Positions 56,198 through 64,000 of a DNA stretch of 64,000 nucleotides are shown here, piece after piece. Location: positions 623,001 to 687,000 of the forward strand of contig NZ_CP029551.1 of the NCBI RefSeq assembly GCF_003173735.1, in the 5' to 3' direction. The first letter of the stretch is position 1. Each line of letters begins with the position of its first letter. The notes under the pieces are model-generated. The model worked only from the letters and a program-made list of their open reading frames with translations. It searched no databases and was not told the DNA's origin. Made by a program: the position numbers and the translations under genes. This DNA comes from Methylobacterium radiodurans. Lineage in GTDB: Bacteria > Pseudomonadota > Alphaproteobacteria > Rhizobiales > Beijerinckiaceae.

Positions 56198-57301
56198 CTG
56201 TCCGTCGCGGTCGCGCACCGGCAGGGCGCCTTCCGGCTCGACGCCGCCTTCGAGGCGGAGAGCGGCGTCACGGCCCTGTTCGGGCGCTCCGGCTCGGGCA
56301 AGACCACGCTCATCGACGTCGTCGCCGGGCTGGTGCGCCCCGAGCGGGCCCGCGTGACCCTCGACGGCGAGACGCTGGTGGACACGGAGACGGGACGCTT
56401 CGTGCCGCCGCACCGCCGCCGCGTCGGCTACGTCTTCCAGGAGAGCCGGCTGTTCCCGCATCTCGACGTGCGCGGCAACCTGCTGTTCGGGCGCCGGCTC
56501 GCCCGCGGCACCGACGGGATCGGCTTCGACGACGTGGTGGGACTCCTCGGCATCGGCCACCTCCTCGCGCGCCGCCCGGCAGGGCTCTCCGGCGGCGAGC
56601 GGCAGCGGGTGGCGATCGGCCGGGCGCTGCTGGCCCGGCCCCGCCTGCTCCTGATGGACGAGCCGCTGGCGGCGCTGGACGAGGCCCGCAAGGCCGAGAT
56701 CCTGCCCTTCCTCGAGCGCCTGCGCGATCGCGGAGGCGTGCCGATCCTCTACGTCTCGCACGCCCTGCCCGAGGTCGTGCGGCTCGCCGACCGGGTCGTG
56801 GTGCTGGAGGCGGGCCGGGTCGTCGCGAGCGGCCCCGTGGACGCGGTGAGCGCGCGCCTCGACGTGGGACCGCTGCGCGCCGCCCGCGAGGCCGGCGCGG
56901 TGCTCGCCGCCACCGTGGAGGCGCACGATCCCGCCTTCGCGCTGACGCGGCTCGCGACGGCGGCGGGGCCCCTCCATGTACCGCTCCTCGACCGGGGCGT
57001 GGGCGCGCCCGTGCGCATCCTCGTCTCGGCCCGCGACGTGACCCTCAGCCTCGCCCGGCCCGAGGGCACGAGCGCGCTCAACGTGCTGGCCGGCACGGTC
57101 GCGGAGATCGGCGCCGCCGCGCCCGGCGACCCCGGCACGGAGGTCCGCCTCGATTGCGGCGGCGCGGCCCTTGTGGTGCGCCTGACCCGCCGTTCCCTCG
57201 CCGAGATGGGTCTCGGCCCCGGTCTTCCGGTCTTCGCTGCGGTGAAGAGCATCGCGCTGGTGGAGGGCCCGGCTCGCTGCGCCGCGCCGCCGGGGGCCTG
57301 A
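56189..57301 (+). CDS. modC: Molybdate ABC transporter ATP-binding protein
   Basis: 370 residues. ATPase motifs: Walker A GRSGSGKTTLID, Q-loop FQESRLFPHLDV, signature LSGGERQRVAIGRAL, Walker B LLLMDEPLAALD, H-loop VSHALPEV. The C-terminal ~70 residues form a TOBE/Mop domain (SALNVLAGTVAEIG...), as in full-length ModC. Completes modABC. Confidence 0.95.
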   Translation: MSGLSVAVAHRQGAFRLDAAFEAESGVTALFGRSGSGKTTLIDVVAGLVRPERARVTLDGETLVDTETGRFVPPHRRRVGYVFQESRLFPHLDVRGNLLFGRRLARGTDGIGFDDVVGLLGIGHLLARRPAGLSGGERQRVAIGRALLARPRLLLMDEPLAALDEARKAEILPFLERLRDRGGVPILYVSHALPEVVRLADRVVVLEAGRVVASGPVDAVSARLDVGPLRAAREAGAVLAATVEAHDPAFALTRLATAAGPLHVPLLDRGVGAPVRILVSARDVTLSLARPEGTSALNVLAGTVAEIGAAAPGDPGTEVRLDCGGAALVVRLTRRSLAEMGLGPGLPVFAAVKSIALVEGPARCAAPPGA

Positions 57302-57424
57302 GCCGCCCGCGCGGGAGGCCAACCCGATCGGGCGCGTCCGTATCCCTCCCCCGAACAGACTACGCCCGGATAGACGGTGGCGGCGGCCCCGCGCCGCGAT
57401 AAGCCTCGTGCGCCGAGGTGTTTT

Positions 57425-57464
57425 TGGCGGTCGGGCATCTTGGCGGTCAGACGTCCTGGCGGTC
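57425..57464. repeat. Three direct TGGCGGTC repeats with 16-bp period
   Basis: Exact TGGCGGTC at 57425, 57441 and 57457, one and a half helical turns apart, about 65 bases before the next ATG. Placement suits a regulator-binding array; could also be a duplicated 16-bp unit. Confidence 0.5.
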
Positions 57465-57529
57465 CGGCGGGCAGCACGGACCCGACAGGACCGGCCGACG
57501 CCCGCCGTTCAGGGAGCCGGATCAGCCCC

Positions 57530-58999
57530 ATGTCAGCGACCCCGCCAGCGGCCTCTCCGGCCCTCGCCGCCCCGCCCGTCCCGCGCGCCGCTCCGGCCCC
57601 CGACGCGCGGCGGAGCCTGTGGGGCGTCCTCGCTCTGAGCCTGCTGCTCGGCCTGGTGCTCAGCGCAGCGGGCGTCGCGCTCAAGGAGCGGGTCGTGCGC
57701 GCGCTGCCGGCCGCCCACGAGGCGGTCGCGCCACCCTCCGGCATCCGCACCTTCCTCGACGATGCGATCGATTCGTGGAAGCCGATGAAGCTGGCGCTGC
57801 GCATCCACGAGAGCCCGGCCGGCGACCGCCTCTGGGAGACCCTGCGGGAGTTCCAGGTTTCCGGCGCCACCGGGGCGGCGGGCGACCTGTCTGATTTCAC
57901 CGAGACCAAGAAGTTCCAGTACCCGCTGACCAGCCTGCTGCCGATCGCGGCTCTGGAAGACGCGGGCCTCGGAAGCATCCGCAGCCTCAACACGATCAAC
58001 CTGGCGGCCTTCGGCATCGCCGCCGCGGCTGTGGCCCTGCTGGCAGTGCTCCGCTTGCCCGCGGGCGGGCGGGCGGGCGCCCTGGTGGTGGGGGTGACGG
58101 CGCTCGCCTTCGCGCTCGCCTTCTACCCGGATTTCTACGCCCTGCGGAACGGCAACATCCAGCTCTGGATCAACGCCCTCTTCGCGCTCGCCTGCCTCGC
58201 CTGGCTCGGCGGCAGCACCGCCGCCGCGGGCGCGCTGATCGCGCTCGCCGCGATGATCAAGCCGCAGCTCGGGGCGCTGCTGCTCTGGGCCGTGCTGTGG
58301 CGCAACTGGTCCTTCTGCGCGGGCTTCCTCTGCGTCGCCGTGCCGGCCGCGCTCGCGGCGGTCGCGGTCTTCGGGCTGCACAACAACCTCGCCTATCTGG
58401 AGGTGATGAGCACCATGTCGCGGCTGGGCGAGCGGCTCTACGCCAACGAGTCGATCAACGGCATCGCCCACCGGCTCGCCGACGGCGGCGTCGAGGGTGT
58501 GCTGACCCGCGACGCGGACTACTACGCGCCTTATTACCGCAGCGTGCACCTGGCGACGCTGGCAGGGGGCAGCCTCCTCACGGCGCTGGCGTTGCTCCCG
58601 GCCTGGCTGCGCCGGGGCACGCCCGCCACGCTCGCGGATTTCGCGCTCGCCTCGATCTGCTTCACGATCGCCTCGCCGATCGTCTGGCCCTTCCACTACG
58701 GCACGCTGCTGCCGGTCTACGTCATTGCCCTGGCGGTGCTGCTCGACCGGCCGCGGGACGGCTGGAGCGTGCCGCTCCTCTGGATGCTCGGCGCCTCGTG
58801 GGTCCTGGCGGCGAGCTACATGCCCTTTCTGCGGCTCCTGTACGAGCGGCCGTGGAACCTCGCGGGCAACCCGCATTTCTTCGCGGCGCTGCTGCTGATC
58901 GCGGTGCTCGTGCAGGGCGCAGGCCTGTTGCGGCGGGGTGCGGCCCCGGCCCGTGGGCGCCCGGACCTCGTCGGCGGCTCCGTCTTGGCAGGCAGCTAG
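57530..58999 (+). CDS. GT87 / DUF2029-family membrane glycosyltransferase
   Basis: 489 residues with about nine to eleven transmembrane helices. A periplasmic first loop carries FLDDAIDSWKPMKLAL, and a later loop FQYPLTSLLPIA; these suit the polyprenyl-linked mannosyl/glycosyltransferase (GT87, PIG-like) fold. Sequence between helices, AAMIKPQLGALLLWAV, is typical of DUF2029. Start 57530 follows a Pro/Ala-rich N-terminus. Sugar and acceptor unknown. Confidence 0.8.
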   Translation: MSATPPAASPALAAPPVPRAAPAPDARRSLWGVLALSLLLGLVLSAAGVALKERVVRALPAAHEAVAPPSGIRTFLDDAIDSWKPMKLALRIHESPAGDRLWETLREFQVSGATGAAGDLSDFTETKKFQYPLTSLLPIAALEDAGLGSIRSLNTINLAAFGIAAAAVALLAVLRLPAGGRAGALVVGVTALAFALAFYPDFYALRNGNIQLWINALFALACLAWLGGSTAAAGALIALAAMIKPQLGALLLWAVLWRNWSFCAGFLCVAVPAALAAVAVFGLHNNLAYLEVMSTMSRLGERLYANESINGIAHRLADGGVEGVLTRDADYYAPYYRSVHLATLAGGSLLTALALLPAWLRRGTPATLADFALASICFTIASPIVWPFHYGTLLPVYVIALAVLLDRPRDGWSVPLLWMLGASWVLAASYMPFLRLLYERPWNLAGNPHFFAALLLIAVLVQGAGLLRRGAAPARGRPDLVGGSVLAGS

Positions 59000-59009
59000 C
59001 CGGGGCGGG

Positions 59010-60422
59010 TCAGGCGGCGGCGGCGCGCCGGACCGCCTCCATGCGCAGGCCCTGGCCCGGCCGCACCGTCACCCGCTGCACGGGTGTGACCGGCGGATGG
59101 GCGGCCGGCAGGGCGAGGCGGACCGCCCGCACCATGTGGGCCAGCACGATCACCGCCTCCTGCAGCGAGAAGCTCTGGCCGATGCAGACGCGCGGCCCCG
59201 CCCCGAAGGGCAGGTAGGCGAAGCGTGGGATCGCCGCGCGGGCCTCGCCCAGGAAGCGCTCCGGCACGAAGGCGTCGGGGTCGTCCCAGAGGCCGCGGTG
59301 GCGGTGGAGCACGTAGGGCGACACCATCACCAGCGAGCCGCGCGGCACCTTCACCCGGCCGAGCCGGTCCTCCTTCAGCGCCTGCCGGCTGATGATGGCG
59401 GCGGGCGGGAACAGCCGCAGCGCCTCCTCGATCACGGCCTTTGCGTAGGGCAGGCGCTCGGCGGCGAAGTTGCCCTCCGGGTCGGCGGCAGCGTCCACCT
59501 CCGCCTCCAGGCGGGCGAGCGCGGCCTCGTCCTGCGACAGGCAGTAGAGCGCCCAGGTCAGGGCGTTGGCAGTGGTCTCGTGGCCGGCGGCGATGAAGGT
59601 GACGATGTTGGCCTTCACCGTGAGGTCGTCGAGCCCCTGGCCCGTCTCGGGGTCCTGCGCGGCGAGCAGCAGGGTCAGCAGGTCCTCCGGCGCTTCGCCC
59701 CGCGCCATCACGGCGCGGCGGTGCTCAATCAGCCCGTCCACCACCTCGGCGAAGTAGCGCAAGGCCGGCCGCGCCCTGATGCGCCCGAGCCGCGGCACGA
59801 AGGCGGGCACGCCGAACACGTCGAGCGGATCGACCGGTCCGACCGATTCGAGGAAGCGCGTGATGGCGCGGGCCAAGGCGTCCGGGTCGTTCTGCGGCCC
59901 ATGGGTGAAGATCGTCCGCTCCAGCACGTCGAGGGTGACGCGGGCCATCTCCTGGCCGACGTCGATCTGGCTGCCGGCCCGCCGCACGAGGCGCCGGGCA
60001 AGCCGCGCGCCGGCCGCGTTCATCGCCGCCTCGAAGCCCCGCACCGTGCGGGCGGAGAAGAGGGGGGCGAGCGTGCGCCGCTGGAGCCGCCAGTCGTCGC
60101 CTTCGGCGGTCAGCAGGCCCTCGCCGAGGCCCGGCGCCAGCACGCGCCGCTGCAGGTCGTCCTTGCGGTAGGCACCCGCGTTCTCGACCAGGAAGTGGCG
60201 GATCAGGCTGGGCTCGCTCACCACCGTGACGCGCCCGAGCACGCCCTCGCCCGCCACCAGCGGCAGAGTGAAGTGGTCCTCCATCCAGGTGGTGAGCGGG
60301 TTGGCGCGGGCGGCCCGCAGGAACTCGAACAGGCCCATCGGCGTGCGCCGCGGACGGGGCACCTCGGGGCGGAAGCGGGTCGGCGCGGCCGTCTCCGGCA
60401 GGGTCTCGGCGGTCGTCGGCAT
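59010..60422 (-). CDS. Cytochrome P450
   Basis: 470 residues, the usual size. I-helix [14 protein letters not shown], ExxR ([10 protein letters not shown]), PERF, and haem-binding [17 protein letters not shown] with the cysteine ligand. It resembles bacterial CYP1xx/CYP4-like fatty-acid or terpenoid hydroxylases with a short N-terminus and no membrane anchor, so it needs separate redox partners, none of which are adjacent. Substrate unknown. Confidence 0.93.
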   Translation of the reverse strand: MPTTAETLPETAAPTRFRPEVPRPRRTPMGLFEFLRAARANPLTTWMEDHFTLPLVAGEGVLGRVTVVSEPSLIRHFLVENAGAYRKDDLQRRVLAPGLGEGLLTAEGDDWRLQRRTLAPLFSARTVRGFEAAMNAAGARLARRLVRRAGSQIDVGQEMARVTLDVLERTIFTHGPQNDPDALARAITRFLESVGPVDPLDVFGVPAFVPRLGRIRARPALRYFAEVVDGLIEHRRAVMARGEAPEDLLTLLLAAQDPETGQGLDDLTVKANIVTFIAAGHETTANALTWALYCLSQDEAALARLEAEVDAAADPEGNFAAERLPYAKAVIEEALRLFPPAAIISRQALKEDRLGRVKVPRGSLVMVSPYVLHRHRGLWDDPDAFVPERFLGEARAAIPRFAYLPFGAGPRVCIGQSFSLQEAVIVLAHMVRAVRLALPAAHPPVTPVQRVTVRPGQGLRMEAVRRAAAA

Positions 60423-60553
60423 GGTGTCCCGTTGGGCTTCCGGGGGCGCGGCGACAGCCCGCGCGGATTGTCAGGAGGCCTGCGCGGCAGGTTCGCGTTT
60501 CGGCCCGGCCTTCGCTAAGTAGGTCCCGCACTGCACCAGACGTAGAGGCCACG

Positions 60554-61963
60554 ATGTCGCCCACCGAGACCGCCACCCGCACGGAATCCGACACGTTCGG
60601 CCCGATCGAGGTTCCGGCCCACCGGTACTGGGGCGCGCAGACGCAGCGCTCGATCCAGAACTTCAAGATCGGCACCGAGCACATGCCCGCGCCGCTCGTG
60701 CACGCGCTCGGCATCGTCAAGCAGGCCGCCGCCCTGGTGAACAAGGATCTGGGCGCGCTCGAGCCGAAGATCGCCGACGCGATCGCTGCCTCCGCCGCCG
60801 AGGTGGTGGCCGGCCAGCACGACGACGAGTTCCCGCTGGTCGTCTGGCAGACGGGCTCGGGCACGCAGTCCAACATGAACGCCAACGAGGTGATCGCGAG
60901 CCTCGCCAATGAGCGCCTGGGTGGCCAGCGCGGCGGCAAGTCGCCCGTTCACCCGAACGACCATTGCAACCGCGGCCAGTCCTCGAACGACACCTTCCCG
61001 ACCGCGATGCACATCGCGGTGGCCCGCGAGATCCAGGAGCGGCTGCTGCCCGCCCTCTCGCACCTGCACGGCGCGCTCGACGCCAAGGCGAAGGCCTTCG
61101 AGAGCATCGTCAAGATCGGCCGCACCCACCTGCAGGACGCGACGCCCGTCTCGCTCGGCCAGGAATTCTCCGGCTACGTCGCCCAGGTCGCGCTCGGCGG
61201 CTCGCGCGTCGCGGCGACCCTTCCGGGCGTGCTGGCGCTGGCGCAGGGCGGCACCGCGGTCGGCACCGGCCTCAACGCGCATCCCGAATTCGCGGAGAAG
61301 TTCGCCGCCAAGGTCGCGGAGCTGACAGGGCTGCCCTTCACCTCGGCGGCCAACAAGTTCGAGGCGCTGGCCACCCACGACGCGCTGGTCTTCACGCAAG
61401 GGGCGCTCTCGGCGCTCGCCGCCGGCCTGTTCAAGATCGCCCAGGACATCCGCTTCCTGGGCTCGGGCCCGCGCTCGGGACTGGGCGAGCTGTCGCTCCC
61501 TGAGAACGAGCCCGGCTCCTCGATCATGCCCGGCAAGGTCAACCCGACCCAGTGCGAGGCGCTGACGATGGTCTGCGCCCAGGTGATCGGCAACGGCACA
61601 ACCGTGTCGTTCGCCGGCTCACAGGGCAATTTCGAGCTCAACGTGTTCAAGCCGGTGATCGCCAACGCGGTGCTGCAATCGGTGCGGCTGCTCGCGGACG
61701 CCGCGGTGAGCTTCGCCGACAACTGCGTCGTCGGCATCAAGGCCAACGAGGACAAGATCAGTGACCTGATGAGCCGCTCGCTGATGCTGGTGACCGCGCT
61801 CGCGCCCTCGATCGGCTACGACAAGGCGGCCGAGATCGCCAAGACCGCGCACAAGAACGGCACGACCCTCAAGGAGGAGGCGCTGCGCCTCGGCTACGTG
61901 ACCGACGAGGAGTTCGAGCGCGTGGTACGGCCCGAGACCATGCTGGCGCCCAGCGCCGAGTGA
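60554..61963 (+). CDS. fumC: Fumarate hydratase, class II
   Basis: 469 residues. Signatures [36 protein letters not shown] and [17 protein letters not shown] (active-site Ser). Converts fumarate and malate in the TCA cycle, oxygen-stable homotetramer. Followed by two small genes of unknown role. Confidence 0.96.
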   Translation: MSPTETATRTESDTFGPIEVPAHRYWGAQTQRSIQNFKIGTEHMPAPLVHALGIVKQAAALVNKDLGALEPKIADAIAASAAEVVAGQHDDEFPLVVWQTGSGTQSNMNANEVIASLANERLGGQRGGKSPVHPNDHCNRGQSSNDTFPTAMHIAVAREIQERLLPALSHLHGALDAKAKAFESIVKIGRTHLQDATPVSLGQEFSGYVAQVALGGSRVAATLPGVLALAQGGTAVGTGLNAHPEFAEKFAAKVAELTGLPFTSAANKFEALATHDALVFTQGALSALAAGLFKIAQDIRFLGSGPRSGLGELSLPENEPGSSIMPGKVNPTQCEALTMVCAQVIGNGTTVSFAGSQGNFELNVFKPVIANAVLQSVRLLADAAVSFADNCVVGIKANEDKISDLMSRSLMLVTALAPSIGYDKAAEIAKTAHKNGTTLKEEALRLGYVTDEEFERVVRPETMLAPSAE

Positions 61964-62022
61964 GCGGCCGGCCGGCGCAGGGATCTGTCCCGCGCCGGCC
62001 CGAGATCCGGGAGGCGGTGACG

Positions 62023-62214
62023 ATGGCCGAGATCATCAACCTGCGTCAGGTCCGCAAGGCGCGGGAGAAGGCGGAGAAGGACACCCGGGCCGCCGAGAAC
62101 CGCGCGGCCTTCGGCCGCCCGAAGAAGCAGAAGACCCTTCAGGAGAAGCGCAAGGCGCTGGAGGAGACCCGCCACGAAGGGCATCGTCTGGAACGGGACG
62201 ACCCGCCGGCGTGA
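62023..62214 (+). CDS. DUF4169-family small protein
   Basis: 63 residues, MAEIINLRQVRKAREKAEKD... then a charged helix, matching the short DUF4169 family. GGGAGGCGG lies just before the ATG. Its stop overlaps the GTG of the next gene. Function unknown. Confidence 0.87.
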   Translation: MAEIINLRQVRKAREKAEKDTRAAENRAAFGRPKKQKTLQEKRKALEETRHEGHRLERDDPPA

Positions 62215-62447
62215 GCGGCATCCGCAAGCGCTCGGTGATGATCGCGGGCCACCCGACCAGCGTCTCCCTGGAGGAACCGTTCTGGGAGGCCCTGCGCGAG
62301 ATCGCGGGTGCCCGCGGCCAGTCGGTCCAGGCGCTGATCGGCGCGATCGACGCGGAACGCGGGGCGCAGAACCTGTCCTCGGCAATCCGGGTCCACGTGC
62401 TCGCCGCCGTGCGGGCGCCGGGTGGGGCGGAGGCGGGGTCCGGCTGA
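62211..62447 (+). CDS. Ribbon-helix-helix domain protein
   Basis: 78 residues from a GTG overlapping the previous stop. Pattern KRSVMIAGHPTSVSLEEPFWEALREIAGARGQSVQALIGAID fits the RHH_4 (Ribbon-helix-helix) family, with a beta strand followed by two helices. In Rhizobiales it often pairs with DUF4169, as here. Likely DNA-binding; targets unknown. Confidence 0.83.
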   Translation: MSGIRKRSVMIAGHPTSVSLEEPFWEALREIAGARGQSVQALIGAIDAERGAQNLSSAIRVHVLAAVRAPGGAEAGSG

Positions 62448-62464
62448 TCACGTCAAGGCGCGCA

Positions 62465-62495
62465 CTCTCCCTCCCCCCTTGCGGAGGAGGGAGAG
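62465..62495. repeat. CT/GA-rich hairpin, relative of 9557-9583
   Basis: CTCTCCCTCC-11 nt-GGAGGGAGAG, a perfect 10-bp stem between the convergent ends of the RHH gene and the kinase gene. Likely a shared terminator-like dispersed element. Confidence 0.6.
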
Positions 62496-62520
62496 GCTGC
62501 CTGCAGCGGCCAGGATGCCC

Positions 62521-63885
62521 TCACGCCAGCATGTAGGTCAGCAGCGAGCGCAGCTGCGCCGGCTTCACGGGCTTGCGCATCAACTCCACGTCGAGGAGGT
62601 CCGCCCGCGCCTCGATCTCCGGCGCGTGGTCCGCGGTGGTCAGGATCACCGGCAGCGGCGCGGGGCAGACGGCGCGCAGATACGCGGCGACGTCGAGGCC
62701 GCAGGCGCCGTCATCGAGATGGTAGTCGAGGACGAGGATGTCGGGATCGGGGAGGCCGGCGGCGAGCGCGGCCTGAACGCCGGCGAGGTCGCGGAAGGCC
62801 GAGACCTCGGCGTCCCAGTTCTGCAGGAGGCGGCGCAGGGCCTCGGCCGTAGAGGCGTCGTTCTCCACGATGAGCACGTGCGCGCCCGACAGGCGCGTGG
62901 CGACCGGCGCTGGCGCGGGCGGCGCCTCCACCGGCAGGGTGCTCGGCGGCAGCGTCAGCGAGACCCGGGTGCCGTGGCCGGGCCGCGAGGCGAGGTCGAG
63001 CGGGTGGCCGAGGGCGGCTGCCATGCGGCGCACGATCGAGAGGCCGAGGCCGAGACCCGGCTCGCCCTGCACCTCCGGACCGCTGCCCTTGCCGCCGCCG
63101 CGGTAGAACTCGTCGAAGACGAGCGTCCGCTCCTCGGCGCCGATGCCGCAGCCGGTATCGATCACGTCGATGCGGATGCCTTCGCCGCGGGGCCGGGCGA
63201 CGAGCAGCACGCCGCCGGAGGCCGTGTAGCGCACCGCGTTCGAGACGAGGTTCTGCAGGATGCGCCGCAGCAGCACGCCGTCGCTCGCCACCGCGACGTC
63301 CGGGCAGCGCACCGCGAGCCGCAGACCCTTGCGCTCGGCGAAGGGCCGGAAACTCTCGGCCAACTCCGCCAGGAGGTCGGGCAGAGCGAGGGCCCGCACC
63401 TCCGGCCGGACGATGCCCGCATCGAGCTTCGAGATGTCGAGGAGCGTCTTGATCAGGTCCTCGATCGTCTGGAGACCGCGCTCGACCTGGCCCGCGATGG
63501 CGCCGGCCTCGGGCGCGAGCGGCAGGTCGGCCAGCGCCGAGAGCGAGAGCCGGGCGGCGTTGAGCGGCTGGAGCAGATCGTGGCCGGCGGCGGCGAGGAA
63601 GCGGGTCTTCGACCGGTTGGCGGTCTCGGCCTCCTCCTTGGCGGCCACCAGCGCCGCGTTCGAGCGCTCCAGTTCCCGCATCAGCCCGGTCAGCGCCTCG
63701 GTGCGGCTGCGGACCCGGCCCTCCAGGGTGATGGCGGTCTGGAACAGCGCGTAGGCGCCGCCCTGCTGGTCGGTCGAGCGCTCGACATGGGCCATGAGCG
63801 CCGCGTTGATGCGCTCCAGCTTGGCCACCCGGCGGCGCAGCTCGGCCTCGGTCTCGGGACCCGGCTCGCCGGCATGGGCGTTCAT
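62521..63885 (-). CDS. Hybrid histidine kinase (NahK-like)
   Basis: 454 residues, cytosolic. A coiled-coil start (~12-90), then HisKA with phospho-His102 (AAAGHDLLQPLNAARL), HATPase with N-box NLVSNAVRYT and G-boxes DTGCGIG and GLGLGLSIV, then a receiver domain with Asp387 (LVLDYHLDDG). The layout matches NahK/ErcS'-type kinases but without a PAS domain. The gene ending seven bases upstream is a FIST protein, so together they look like a NosP-NahK nitric-oxide-linked pair. Confidence 0.92.
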   Translation of the reverse strand: MNAHAGEPGPETEAELRRRVAKLERINAALMAHVERSTDQQGGAYALFQTAITLEGRVRSRTEALTGLMRELERSNAALVAAKEEAETANRSKTRFLAAAGHDLLQPLNAARLSLSALADLPLAPEAGAIAGQVERGLQTIEDLIKTLLDISKLDAGIVRPEVRALALPDLLAELAESFRPFAERKGLRLAVRCPDVAVASDGVLLRRILQNLVSNAVRYTASGGVLLVARPRGEGIRIDVIDTGCGIGAEERTLVFDEFYRGGGKGSGPEVQGEPGLGLGLSIVRRMAAALGHPLDLASRPGHGTRVSLTLPPSTLPVEAPPAPAPVATRLSGAHVLIVENDASTAEALRRLLQNWDAEVSAFRDLAGVQAALAAGLPDPDILVLDYHLDDGACGLDVAAYLRAVCPAPLPVILTTADHAPEIEARADLLDVELMRKPVKPAQLRSLLTYMLA

Positions 63886-63892
63886 CGGGCCC

Positions 63893-64000
63893 TCATTCCG
63901 CTCGCCGGCCGATGGCGATGCCCGTGAAGGTCTGGTTGAGGTGCATCGCCCGGTACTGCTCGCCGAAGGTCTCGAACCCGACCACGTTGAAGCGGCGGTA
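63893..64000 (-). CDS. FIST-domain protein (NosP-like), C-terminal end
   Basis: Only the last 35 residues are in the window: YRRFNVVGFETFGEQYRAM, then HLNQTFTGIAIGRRAE. The FGEQY...HLNQTFTGIAIG ending matches the FIST_C domain of NosP-type haem NO sensors. Its stop is seven bases before the kinase start, so one operon. The rest of the gene is outside the window. Confidence 0.72.
   Translation of the reverse strand, partial: YRRFNVVGFETFGEQYRAMHLNQTFTGIAIGRRAE

Overview
The window is GC-rich alphaproteobacterial DNA, most probably from a Methylobacteriaceae member (Rhizobiales). The reasons are the very high GC, overlapping ATGA/GTGA gene junctions, lineage-typical families (DUF2865, DUF2093, DUF4169, CreA, ECF sigma with an NrsF-type partner) and dispersed palindromic intergenic repeats. 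The genus is inferred from gene content and was not tested. No rRNA, tRNA, CRISPR array, prophage or integrase was seen.

Layout. 1-6,625 (minus): an alternative complex III operon, actA-actB-act(CD fusion)-actE-actF; actF runs off the left edge. 7,001-9,538 (plus): a divergent ABC-exporter-like protein whose nucleotide-binding domain has lost its catalytic motifs and repeats one helical element three times. 9,595-13,994: envelope genes (OmpA-family protein with a very long low-complexity region, DUF2865, CreA, small secreted protein). 14,344-17,036: cysS and an MFS exporter. 17,044-23,509: a stress-flavoured block (three SDR oxidoreductases, single-domain response regulator, manganese catalase, DUF892 ferritin-like protein, cysteine hydrolase). 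23,608-28,459: DUF2093, ribF, cheY/cheZ, a creatininase-family enzyme, ECF sigma/anti-sigma. 28,723-34,332: diguanylate cyclase, YcgN, a class A penicillin-binding protein and two coupled small membrane proteins. 34,333-38,659: an accessory patch with a gene-poor stretch, an AraC regulator with a divergent secreted protein, an IS5-type relic and an AT-rich frameshifted winged-helix-like gene. 38,660-42,872: a DUF6502/DUF5666 operon, a divergent promoter carrying repeated GTGGGA half-sites, small membrane proteins, a beta-barrel protein and a phospholipase A2-like secreted protein. 42,947-46,457: grpE and glnD. 46,692-52,711: an SsuABC-type importer in two pieces, the ATPase adjoining a ureide (purine) degradation operon (puuE, ureidoglycine aminohydrolase, ureidoglycolate lyase). 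52,718-57,301: a second diguanylate cyclase, then a ModE-like regulator divergent from modABC. 57,530-64,000: GT87-type membrane protein, cytochrome P450, fumC, DUF4169, a ribbon-helix-helix protein, and a hybrid histidine kinase just downstream of the 3' end of a FIST (NosP-like) gene.

How the genes fit together. The act operon encodes a quinol:cytochrome c/oxidase electron-transfer complex. The 17-23 kb block looks like an oxidative or general-stress module. The 46-53 kb block links uptake with ureide nitrogen release, next to glnD, the PII nitrogen-signalling enzyme. The mod cluster supplies molybdate. The most notable items are the degenerate triplicated ABC protein, the ActC-ActD fusion, a ~105-bp repeat whose ends supply stop codons to three neighbouring genes, the GTGGGA operator array before the DUF6502 operon, and the vestigial UraD-like tail on PuuE.
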